Source: Bacteroidota bacterium (GTDB taxonomy: Bacteria > Bacteroidota > Bacteroidia > Cytophagales > Cyclobacteriaceae). Taken from it: 64,000 nt of DNA. The DNA lies in NCBI GenBank assembly GCA_018267135.1, contig JAFDZA010000014.1, positions 310,001 through 374,000 on the forward strand, written 5' to 3'. A program made the position numbers and the translations under genes. Positions 45,943 through 54,315 of the stretch are shown here, in pieces. The number at the start of each line of letters is the position of its first letter. Position 1 is the stretch's first letter. Below the pieces are notes generated by a model, which saw only the letters and a list, made by a program, of their open reading frames with translations, was not told where the DNA came from and made no database searches.

Positions 45943-46105
45943 AGATTTCTAAATCAAATGCGAGCACTCTTTCGGTGTAAATGATCTTCTTATTTTTATC
46001 ATATTTTCCTAACTTAACTGTTGCTAATCTGCTTTCAGATTTTTTACACACCCTTATGGGGCTAGTACAATTTGGTTTTAATCGTTACCCATTAACTGAA
46101 CAGAA

Positions 46106-46795
46106 ATGAAAAAGACATTAAGCCACATCTTACTTGAAAGTGCTTTCATTGTTTTTAGTGTCTTTGTGGGATTTGCTTTAGAACGTTACCGGGAAAACTT
46201 GGCTGATAAGGAACGAAAAATTCAACTCTATAAAGAATTAAGCAATGATATTGAAAATATGTTAGAAAGCGATATTGAAAGATTAAATGGCCGATATCGA
46301 AGTTTAGATCGAAGTTTCTCTTATCTGATTAATGCTATTGAATCAGGTAGCAACGTCCTGCCTGATACTTTTTTTGTTTCACTCCACGATATAGAATATT
46401 TTCCGATATTAGTTGCTCAACGGCCAACTTATAATTCAATTATAAATTCAGGTACAATTATTTTTTTTGAACAAGACTCTACGTTTAAGAAAATACAACA
46501 ATTATATGAACGAATTGATCTTCTAAACTTAGCAGTTGGTGATGATAGCTTTTACAAAACATACTTAACACCACTTTTAAACAAATATTCTGATAGAGGT
46601 GCATTAAAATATAATTACATATCAAATAGAGTGTATGCTTCACGGAAACCGCAGATTGACTTTAATCAATTTAGAACAAAAGAATTTTTAAACATCCTGC
46701 ATCTTTTGAAATTCAGAATTGAATTGTATAAAGCCAATGAGCTTATCATTAATCAATCAAAAGAAATTATCGCAGATATAAAAAATCAAAAATAA
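46106..46795 (+). CDS. DUF6090-like membrane-anchored protein
   Basis: 229 residues. One N-terminal membrane helix (ESAFIVFSVFVGFALERYRE, residues ~11-30), directly followed by a charged helix (NLADKERKIQLYKELSNDIE), the common look of DUF6090 proteins in Bacteroidota; the rest is helical with no catalytic motif. The gene is visibly more AT-rich than its neighbours and sits between the intact S9 peptidase and the decayed copy of its 3' end, which suggests later arrival. Function unknown; family name from recollection. Confidence 0.65.
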   Translation: MKKTLSHILLESAFIVFSVFVGFALERYRENLADKERKIQLYKELSNDIENMLESDIERLNGRYRSLDRSFSYLINAIESGSNVLPDTFFVSLHDIEYFPILVAQRPTYNSIINSGTIIFFEQDSTFKKIQQLYERIDLLNLAVGDDSFYKTYLTPLLNKYSDRGALKYNYISNRVYASRKPQIDFNQFRTKEFLNILHLLKFRIELYKANELIINQSKEIIADIKNQK

Positions 46796-46926
46796 ATTTT
46801 CTGCACAAAAACTTTTTTTGGTTCTGTTCTGGTGATAGTTCGTTTTGTTTTCAGCGGTGCCTCGTTTCATGCTCTACGCCTTCCGTGAGAAATTCTGCTG
46901 AGATAAAATTTCTTAGAAGACTCCGC

Positions 46927-48921
46927 CTACTTTTTTTCAGGCAGTTTCTCATTTAGTTTAGGTGGCCCCATGTATTTCTTATACCAATCCAGGTAACGGG
47001 TGTAGCGATCAAATTGATAACTCGGAACGGCCAGCCCATGGTGCTGCCCGGGATATACAATAAATTCAGTGGGCACCTCTTGCGATTTCAGGGCTTGATA
47101 CATTTGTTCGCTTCCGGCAGCCGGCACATTAAAGTCTTTCTCGCCCACCATGTAAAGGGTAGGGGTTTTAATTTTATCCACTTTTAAAAAAGCATAAGAT
47201 ACTTTCATCCATTTATCCATATTTTTCCAAGGTACACCCAGCTCTTTTTCGTACTGTAGAGTATATTGATCGGTACCATACATACTTAATTGCCATGCGC
47301 TGCCCGCTCCACTGGCTGCCGCTTTAAACCGGGAATCGGAAGCAGTGGTATAATCAGTTAGTATTCCGCCATAACTCCAACCGCCAATGCCAAGCCGGTT
47401 CGGGTCGGCCACACCGATTTTAATTAAATGATCTACCGCGCCTATCAGATCAACTACCTCTTTGTTGCCCCAATCGCCTGATACTATTTCGCTGTAGGCC
47501 AGCCCGCGGCCGCTGCTGGCACGGTAGTTTACCTGTGCTACCGCATATCCTTGAGTCGCAAATAATTGTGGAATAAAATCGAACCCAAAATCATCTTGCG
47601 AAGTGGGGCCGCCATGTATCCATAAAATAAACGGGAGATTTTCGTTTTTCGGTTTCCCGGCTGGTCTGTATAACAGTGACCCTACGTTTGTACCATCTTT
47701 GCTGATGGAGTTGAACGGCTCAACGGAAGCCAATGCTATTCCTTTTAAGAAATCATCGTGCACATGGGTAAGTCTGCGGTAAGAGTTGTTTTCTAACACA
47801 AAAATTTCGGCCGGAGTATAAGGGTCGCTCGACAGAGCCACCCAGTTATTTAGGGTGTTGTTTAGTGAATAAAAAACCCGATCTCCTTTAGCTAAAACTT
47901 TTATGGTACCATTCAAATCGTAGGAGGCTACATACGTTCTGCGGTCGTCATCTACGGTTATAATAATAGATTGGCTATCAGAAGTCCAGCGAGGATTTGA
48001 AACATCGCGGTCGAGTTGGGCACTCAGTATTTTGGGTTCTCCGCCTTCAGACGGGATTATGGTTAGTTGAGGCTGATCGTACATACTATATTCTGCCTTT
48101 TGCGACTTTAAGTAGGCGATCCATTTTCCATTGGGGCTCCACATCGGAGCCTGGTCGGATCCGGCCCAGGTAGTCATTTTTTTGGGAGTAGCTCCCTTTC
48201 TGGCATCCATCGTCCATACGTCAGTATTACTGTTTCGGTCAGCATCTGATGTTCGGTTGCTCACAAATAAAATTTTTGTTCCGTCTGGCGACCAGGAAGC
48301 CTGCATCTCATCAAAATCGCCCCGCGTAAGGGTATCTAATTTTTTGCTTTGTACTTCATACAAATACAAATGATGACGCTTGCGTTCCAAATATCCTTCT
48401 CCATCCGACTTAAAATGATAGCGGTCAATTTTTATGGGCTTAGCTGTTTTCTTTTTTTCGGTTTTATCGCTGGGCTCCTGATCTTGAATGGTGAGCAATA
48501 TTTTTTTTGAGTCGGGGCTCCAGACGTAATCGCTGATGCTATGTTTTAAATCGGTTAGTTTAATAGCCTCGCCTCCTCGCCTGTCCATGCGCCAGAGTTG
48601 CGATGATTTGGTGTCGTACCGCGAAGAAAGGAAGGTTAAATATTTTCCATCCGGAGTCCAGCGAGGATGATTTTCGGCATCAGGGCTGGCAGTCAGTTGC
48701 ACCGATTCGTTTCCATCCCAACTCACCATCCAGATGTTGGTATCCGATTTATCATTAGCCGAATCGGGTGCCGAAAGAACATACGCTACCCATTTTCCGT
48801 CTGGCGATACTTGTGGATCGGAAACGGTTTTAAGATGGTAGATGTCTGAGGGGGTGAGGGAGCGCTGAGCAACAGACGCAATGCTCATTATGCAAAACAG
48901 GAACAGAATAGAGTGTTTCAT
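46927..48921 (-). CDS. S9 family (acylaminoacyl/dipeptidyl) peptidase
   Basis: 664 residues with signal peptide (to ASVAQ). N-terminal beta-propeller with TolB/WD-like repeats (VSPDGKWVAYVL, WTPDGKYLTFLSSR, WSPDSKKILLT, WSPDGTKILFVS), then an alpha/beta hydrolase: GIGGWSYGGILTDY near residue 514 (Ser), a GEKDFNVP Asp segment near 600 and GQHHGL near 635 (His). A periplasmic prolyl-oligopeptidase-type enzyme cutting short peptides. Ends KLNEKLPEKK, the part duplicated at 45843-45897. Confidence 0.94.
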   Translation of the reverse strand: MKHSILFLFCIMSIASVAQRSLTPSDIYHLKTVSDPQVSPDGKWVAYVLSAPDSANDKSDTNIWMVSWDGNESVQLTASPDAENHPRWTPDGKYLTFLSSRYDTKSSQLWRMDRRGGEAIKLTDLKHSISDYVWSPDSKKILLTIQDQEPSDKTEKKKTAKPIKIDRYHFKSDGEGYLERKRHHLYLYEVQSKKLDTLTRGDFDEMQASWSPDGTKILFVSNRTSDADRNSNTDVWTMDARKGATPKKMTTWAGSDQAPMWSPNGKWIAYLKSQKAEYSMYDQPQLTIIPSEGGEPKILSAQLDRDVSNPRWTSDSQSIIITVDDDRRTYVASYDLNGTIKVLAKGDRVFYSLNNTLNNWVALSSDPYTPAEIFVLENNSYRRLTHVHDDFLKGIALASVEPFNSISKDGTNVGSLLYRPAGKPKNENLPFILWIHGGPTSQDDFGFDFIPQLFATQGYAVAQVNYRASSGRGLAYSEIVSGDWGNKEVVDLIGAVDHLIKIGVADPNRLGIGGWSYGGILTDYTTASDSRFKAAASGAGSAWQLSMYGTDQYTLQYEKELGVPWKNMDKWMKVSYAFLKVDKIKTPTLYMVGEKDFNVPAAGSEQMYQALKSQEVPTEFIVYPGQHHGLAVPSYQFDRYTRYLDWYKKYMGPPKLNEKLPEKK

Positions 48922-49014
48922 TATTTAATAAATAAGGTGAGCTAAGATATTGAGGAAAATGGAATAAGGGTAATAGTATAATGCAATCCACAACCTATTT
49001 TAAAATTACGAACC

Positions 49015-50316
49015 TTAATAGGGTGCATAATCGGGAAAGACAAATTCCTCTTCTTTGATGGAACTGAACAGAAACCCACAGATCACTTTTGGATAAAAAT
49101 AAGTTGATTTTTGCGGCATCGTATAGCCGCTTTGGCACACGCGTTTTACTTCTTCTATGCTTACCTCTTGTGTAATAATGGCCATCTGGGCTTCCTGCCT
49201 GATTACCTTGGTGAGGCAATCACTAAAACTCCGGTCGAAACCGATGTGGTCTGAGGTACGCTGGTGTTTTCCGGCAATTCCTAAAATTTTTTCAATAATA
49301 AAATAATGAAGCACGGTTAGATCCAGTTCTTTTATTTCGGCAGGGAAATGCCAGGTCATAGAATTTAGTGCCTCCGGTTTTAACTTAATTTTAAAAGCCT
49401 GGTCTTTGAAGAGGATGCCAAACGCCCATTTTTTGCCTACAATAATTTCATTGAGTGTGTCGGCATCTTCCACTTTGCGCACTTCAAAATCGTGATGGAG
49501 TTGTTCAATTATTTTTTCTTCCTGAAATGGGCTAAGCCCTTTAATGATGCGGTGTGTGGGCAAGATGCGCAAATCATGCGCTTCGGTGTTGGTAAGGTAC
49601 ATCAGATGAAAATGGTAGCCTTCCCGGCCGGTATGGTGCGGATTGGCGGCCTCTTTCCTTTTCATATTGATCAGCGAGCTTTCGTAGCGATGGTGCCCAT
49701 CGGCCAGGATGACATTTTGGTTTCTTAATTTAGTTATGAATCGGTTTATTACATCGGCATCATGAATTACCGCCAATACATCGCGCACGCCCTGGTAATC
49801 TTCCGTTTCGTAGATCGGGCTTTGGATGGCCTCGTCCATATATTTTTCTAATTCGAAATGGCTGTCTGTATATAACCCATGGGTAGGACTGGCATGAATT
49901 TCAGTTTGTTCTAACAGCCGGATACGATCGTTTACCGAATGAGGAATGGTATTTTCATGATGCAAGATTATTTTATCCTCATACGCATGCACCCGGATGT
50001 GGCAAACAAAACCTTTTCGGCAATACTCCTTCGTGTCGCCCGCCAACTTAAAATACTGATAATACACATAGAGGCCGGGAAGTTTATCTTGTACCAGTAC
50101 TTTCTCGGCCTTCCACTGAGCCAGTAGTTGTGCGGCACGTTCGGCTGCGTGCGGAGGTTGGGGTACAGATAAATGAATGGAATTATACGGATGCTGATAG
50201 AGTGCAGCCCTTTGTTTATCGGAAACCACATCGAACAGGGGAGAGGTTACTTCACCAATATCTTTTATTACTTTTTCGTTGTATCGCCAGGCTTTTATCG
50301 GTTTTATTTCAGGCAT
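49015..50316 (-). CDS. DUF1015 family protein
   Basis: 433 residues, cytoplasmic. PEIKPIKAWRYNEKVIKDIG at the start, then SVNDRIRLLEQTEIHASPTH and ILADGHHRYESSLINM near residue 210 (HHRYE is the most conserved motif) are the marks of DUF1015. Biochemical role is not established; elsewhere the gene often lies near serA/serC. Here it is between the S9 peptidase and the biotin carboxylase, same strand. Confidence 0.88.
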   Translation of the reverse strand: MPEIKPIKAWRYNEKVIKDIGEVTSPLFDVVSDKQRAALYQHPYNSIHLSVPQPPHAAERAAQLLAQWKAEKVLVQDKLPGLYVYYQYFKLAGDTKEYCRKGFVCHIRVHAYEDKIILHHENTIPHSVNDRIRLLEQTEIHASPTHGLYTDSHFELEKYMDEAIQSPIYETEDYQGVRDVLAVIHDADVINRFITKLRNQNVILADGHHRYESSLINMKRKEAANPHHTGREGYHFHLMYLTNTEAHDLRILPTHRIIKGLSPFQEEKIIEQLHHDFEVRKVEDADTLNEIIVGKKWAFGILFKDQAFKIKLKPEALNSMTWHFPAEIKELDLTVLHYFIIEKILGIAGKHQRTSDHIGFDRSFSDCLTKVIRQEAQMAIITQEVSIEEVKRVCQSGYTMPQKSTYFYPKVICGFLFSSIKEEEFVFPDYAPY

Positions 50317-50386
50317 TTTTTGTAGGCAATGTTTATTTTTTTTGATCGATGTTAAAAATGATGTCTAAGTACTTTGAACTGAAGTT

Positions 50387-51880
50387 TTATGTTCTATTTT
50401 TCTTCCAATGACTTGTAACTTGGGCTGCAGCCGATGGAGAAGTAGAATTTTGCTGAACCGATTTTACCAACTCCGTTGCCAATACGGCAGCTATCATTTC
50501 TTCTTCATCTGAAGGATGCGTCTGTAAAACTTCGGGTGTAAAATATTGTTCTACAAATTTGGTAGAAAAGTTTCCGGAACGGAACGCCTGGTGCTGCATA
50601 ACATACCGGCAAAAGCCGAGGGTAGTTTCCACGCCTGTTATTTCGTATTCATTAATGGCACGAATTGTTTTTTCTATCGCCCGTTCGCGGGTTTCATCAT
50701 GACAAATCATTTTTGCAATCATGGGGTCGTAGTAGAACGGAATGGTCATGCCTTGCTCAAAGCCATCGTCCACGCGAATACCATGCCCTTGCGGCCTCCG
50801 GTATGTTTTTAAGGTGCCGATATCGGGTAGAAAATTATTACTGGGGTCTTCGGCATAAACTCGTACTTCAATGGCATGACCATGAATGGCGATGTCTTCT
50901 TGCCGGAAAGGTAGCTTTTCGCCTTCGGCCACTTTAATCTGAAGCTTTACCAAATCAAGTCCGGTAATTTGCTCGGTTACGGGATGTTCCACCTGCAGGC
51001 GTGTGTTCATCTCCAGAAAATAGAAATTCATTTTCTCATCCAGAATAAATTCAATGGTGCCGGCATTATAGTAATGGGCTGCTTTAGCAGCATTTACGGC
51101 TGCCTCGCCCATTTTTTTTCGCAGCTCAGGGGTTAGTACAGAGGAAGGTGCTTCTTCCACTACTTTTTGGTGCCTTCGCTGAATGGAGCACTCCCGCTCA
51201 AACAAGTGCACAACATTTCCATGCTGGTCTCCAAAGATTTGAAATTCGATATGACGGGGCTCACTTACATACTTTTCAATGAACACAGACCCATCGCCAA
51301 AAGCCGAGGTGGCTTCGCTGATGGCGCGCTCCATTTGTTCGGGCAATTCATCTTCTCTATGCACAATGCGCATCCCTTTACCTCCCCCTCCCGCGCTGGC
51401 TTTGATCAGTACCGGGTAGCCAATTTCTTTAGCAATCTTTTTAGCCACTACCGGGTCGGTAACGGGTTCGGCTGTGCCCGGCACCAGCGGTACATTAAAT
51501 TTTGAAACGGCTGCTTTGGCTCCCAGTTTACTACCCATAATTTCCATCGACTCGGCCGAAGGGCCTATAAAAATTAAGCCGGCTTCTTTTACGTTTCGGG
51601 CAAAATCTTCATTCTCTGAGAGGAACCCATAGCCGGGGTGGATGGCATCGGCTTGAGTTTGTTTAGCGGCTGCAATAATTTTATCCATTACCAGATACGA
51701 CTGGGAAGAAGGAGAAGCCCCAATGCCCACGGCCTCATCGGCAAAGCGTACGTGCAATGCCTGCCGGTCGGCCTCGCTGTAAACCGCTACGGTTTTAATT
51801 CCCATTTCTTGCGCGCTGCGCATAATGCGAAGGGCAATTTCGCCCCGGTTGGCTACTAACAGTTTTTTAATTTTGGCCAT
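50387..51880 (-). CDS. Biotin carboxylase subunit of an acyl-CoA carboxylase
   Basis: 497 residues from MAKIKKLLVANRGEIALRI (ATG 51880); an upstream in-frame ATG would add 21 residues not in the family. ATP-grasp with PVLIKASAGGGGKGMRIV near residue 160, ERECSIQRRHQKVVEEAPS near 232 and FLEMNTRLQVEHPVTE near 287 (catalytic Glu/Arg). The C-terminus is ~45 residues longer than AccC (~450) and Ser/Gln-rich. No biotin carrier domain is fused. It may serve acetyl-CoA or propionyl-CoA carboxylase; AccC itself is possible. Confidence 0.88.
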   Translation of the reverse strand: MAKIKKLLVANRGEIALRIMRSAQEMGIKTVAVYSEADRQALHVRFADEAVGIGASPSSQSYLVMDKIIAAAKQTQADAIHPGYGFLSENEDFARNVKEAGLIFIGPSAESMEIMGSKLGAKAAVSKFNVPLVPGTAEPVTDPVVAKKIAKEIGYPVLIKASAGGGGKGMRIVHREDELPEQMERAISEATSAFGDGSVFIEKYVSEPRHIEFQIFGDQHGNVVHLFERECSIQRRHQKVVEEAPSSVLTPELRKKMGEAAVNAAKAAHYYNAGTIEFILDEKMNFYFLEMNTRLQVEHPVTEQITGLDLVKLQIKVAEGEKLPFRQEDIAIHGHAIEVRVYAEDPSNNFLPDIGTLKTYRRPQGHGIRVDDGFEQGMTIPFYYDPMIAKMICHDETRERAIEKTIRAINEYEITGVETTLGFCRYVMQHQAFRSGNFSTKFVEQYFTPEVLQTHPSDEEEMIAAVLATELVKSVQQNSTSPSAAAQVTSHWKKNRT

Positions 51881-52135
51881 AATATAAAACGCAATGCTAC
51901 TAAATTTAACCAGAATTGTCATTACCCGAATGAGTAACTGCACCGGGCAAAAAGACTACAAAAGTTGTGAGAGGTTTCTATCCGGTAAATAAGGTTTGAA
52001 TACATAGTTACCCCATTTAGGTTTAGTAGCCTAGGTATTTTGCAAAAGACCTTTTCAATTTTTTAGTTTATTTACCTTGGTTTGCGAGCGTCATAACACC
52101 GAACCATTGTACCTTTACCACAAAAATGTAAAACT

Positions 52136-52855
52136 TTGAGTGTAGTTCCTTATCGCCAAGACAGCGCTTCCAAGAAAGAACAAGTGGCTAAGATGTTTAA
52201 CTCCATCAGCCCCAAGTACGACTTTCTCAATCATTTCCTCAGCTTTGGTATAGACATACTTTGGCGTAAAAAGGCCATTCGTTTGCTAAAAAATGATAAT
52301 CCCAGATTTATTTTGGATGTAGCTACCGGCACGGGCGATTTTGCTATTGAAGCTTTGGCACTTAAACCCGAGCAAATTATAGGTGTAGATATTTCAACCG
52401 GAATGCTTGAAATCGGGCGAAAAAAAATGACCCACAAGGGGCATCATCAGATTCAGTTGATAGAAGGCGATTCAGAAAACCTTCCGTTCGAAGAAAATAA
52501 ATTTGATGCTGCCATCGTTGGATTTGGTGTGCGCAATTTTGAAAACCTGGAAAAAGGATTGAAAGAAATACTTCGTGTGTTAAAACCCGGTGGAAAATTG
52601 GTGGTGTTGGAGTTTTCTAAACCGCGTGCTTTTCCCTTCAAGCAACTGTATTCTTTTTATTTTACCCACATCTTGCCCCGTATAGGAAAATGGTTTTCGC
52701 GCGATGCCTCTGCCTATACCTACTTGCCCGATTCGGTACGGGCGTTTCCTGACGGAGAAAACTTTGTTTCTATTTTATCAGCATCCGGTTATAAAAACAC
52801 ATCATGTCGCCCGCTTACCTTTGGCATAAGTTCGTTGTACACGGCTACCAAGTAG
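52136..52855 (+). CDS. menG: Demethylmenaquinone methyltransferase (UbiE/MenG)
   Basis: 239 residues. TTG start: no ATG or GTG exists upstream in frame, and SVVPYRQDSASKKEQVAKMF fits the family start. SAM site LDVATGTGDFAIEAL near residue 59, VDISTGMLEIGRKKM near 82, FGVRNFENLEKGLKEILRVL near 127. It makes menaquinone in the respiratory chain, the only quinone expected in this phylum. The last 52 bp overlap the porT-like gene in another frame. Confidence 0.93.
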   Translation: MSVVPYRQDSASKKEQVAKMFNSISPKYDFLNHFLSFGIDILWRKKAIRLLKNDNPRFILDVATGTGDFAIEALALKPEQIIGVDISTGMLEIGRKKMTHKGHHQIQLIEGDSENLPFEENKFDAAIVGFGVRNFENLEKGLKEILRVLKPGGKLVVLEFSKPRAFPFKQLYSFYFTHILPRIGKWFSRDASAYTYLPDSVRAFPDGENFVSILSASGYKNTSCRPLTFGISSLYTATK

Positions 52856-53544
52856 GCCTGCTGGCAGTTGTGCTGAGCTGGTGCCCCCAAGTAGGGAAGG
52901 CGCAACTGTTTCGTTGGGCGCGACAACATAATATGAGTTATGACGACAAAAAACTGACATACGGATTTAGTATTGGTATTCATACATCTTCTTATCAGGT
53001 AAAATATTCTAACCGGTTTGTGTCTAAAAAATTAGATACCCTGCAAGCCGTGCAGCCGGTTTTTCTTCCGGGTTTTTCGTTGGGCTTTTTGGTGAATTAT
53101 AAACTCGGTGATTTTTTTGATATACGGTTAATGCCGAAGGCGGGATTTTATACCCACAAGCTTTACTATTATTATACCAACGCCCCGGTGCAATCGCAAC
53201 TGGTTGAAACTACCTTGGTAGAATTTCCTTTGCTGTTAAAATATAAATCGGTACGCAGGGGCAATGTGCGCATGTATATGCTGGGCGGGTTTACTCCGGC
53301 TTTCGAAGCTTCCGGGAAAAATGATATTGGCAACTCCACTACCGGTCTTTCCATACAAAAACATAACCTGAGCATGGATATAGGGATGGGATTCGATTTT
53401 TATTTTCCCCTGTTTAAACTTTCGCAGGAGATTCGTTTTTCGCGCGGCTTGGTAAATATGCTGGGCGACCAGTATACTGTTTATCAGGCTCCACTGAGCC
53501 GCCTAAACACAAATACTATTTCTGTTTACTTTATCTTTCAGTAA
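52804..53544 (+). CDS. porT: PorT-like outer-membrane protein of the T9SS
   Basis: 246 residues. Signal-like N-terminus (YQVGLLAVVLSWCPQVGKAQ, residues ~15-34), then an eight-stranded-barrel pattern: LTYGFSIGIHTSSYQVKYSN, GFSLGFLVNYKLGDFFDIRL and the C-terminal NTNTISVYFIFQ ending in Phe-Gln. Length and the position right behind menG match PorT/SprT, a part of the T9SS, in other Bacteroidota. It is consistent with the T9SS cargo at the left end of the window. Overlaps menG by 52 bp, suggesting coupled translation. Confidence 0.78.
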   Translation: MSPAYLWHKFVVHGYQVGLLAVVLSWCPQVGKAQLFRWARQHNMSYDDKKLTYGFSIGIHTSSYQVKYSNRFVSKKLDTLQAVQPVFLPGFSLGFLVNYKLGDFFDIRLMPKAGFYTHKLYYYYTNAPVQSQLVETTLVEFPLLLKYKSVRRGNVRMYMLGGFTPAFEASGKNDIGNSTTGLSIQKHNLSMDIGMGFDFYFPLFKLSQEIRFSRGLVNMLGDQYTVYQAPLSRLNTNTISVYFIFQ

Positions 53545-53557
53545 AATATTTCCACTT

Positions 53558-54313
53558 ATGAGTAAGAAAGTTGTTTTTATTACCGGAGCCACATCGGGTA
53601 TTGGTGAAGCCACGGCACACGTGCTGGCTAAAAATGAGTATCGGTTGATATTGTGTGGCCGTAGAAATGATAAGCTGACTAAACTAGCAGAAGAACTGAC
53701 TCGGCTGACAGACGTAAAATCTTTATCGTTTGATGTGCGCGATCAGCAGCAGGTGGCCGCTTCCATCGCATCACTTCCCGAGGAATGGAAAAACATAGAT
53801 GTACTCATCAACAATGCCGGCAATGCACACGGGCTATCGCCCGTGCAAGACGGAGATGTAAAAGACTGGGATGCGATGATAGATGGTAATGTAAAAGGGC
53901 TATTGTATGTATCGAAAGAAATAATGCCTGGTATGATTGCCCGAAAATCAGGACATATTGTAAACATTGGTTCTATAGCCGGTAAAGAAGTATATGCCAA
54001 TGGCAACGTGTATTGTGCCAGTAAATTTGCTGTAGATGCAATTACACAAGGTATGCGCATAGACCTAAACCCATATGGAATAAAAGTAACAGGCATTCAC
54101 CCCGGTATGGTAGAGACAGAATTTTCGATGGTACGGTTTAAGGGAGATTCTATCCGTGCAAAGAATGTATATCAAGGGTTGATGCCGCTAAAGGGAGAAG
54201 ATATTGCCGACTTCATTTTGTATTGTATTACTCGGCCAGCCCATGTGGCACTGGGCGATGTTACCATTTTCCCTACGGCCCAAGCCAACGCTACTACCGT
54301 GAAGCGCGGGTAA
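53558..54313 (+). CDS. SDR family NAD(P)-dependent oxidoreductase
   Basis: 251 residues, classical SDR. Cofactor motif GATSGIGEATAHVLA (TGxxxGIG) near residue 9, CGRR (favours NADP), NNAGNAHG near 88, catalytic Ser/Tyr/Lys in GSIAGKEVYANGNVYCASKFA near 140-158, then PGMVETEFSMVRF. The sequence resembles YdfG-type 3-hydroxy acid dehydrogenases. Fourteen bp behind porT, so probably co-transcribed. Substrate uncertain. Confidence 0.92.
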   Translation: MSKKVVFITGATSGIGEATAHVLAKNEYRLILCGRRNDKLTKLAEELTRLTDVKSLSFDVRDQQQVAASIASLPEEWKNIDVLINNAGNAHGLSPVQDGDVKDWDAMIDGNVKGLLYVSKEIMPGMIARKSGHIVNIGSIAGKEVYANGNVYCASKFAVDAITQGMRIDLNPYGIKVTGIHPGMVETEFSMVRFKGDSIRAKNVYQGLMPLKGEDIADFILYCITRPAHVALGDVTIFPTAQANATTVKRG

Positions 54314-54315
54314 TT

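Noticed and set aside
46106..46795. Mobile element carrying the DUF6090-like gene
   Set aside because: No transposase, integrase or clear terminal repeats; only the degenerate repeat of the peptidase end and AT-rich composition speak for insertion.
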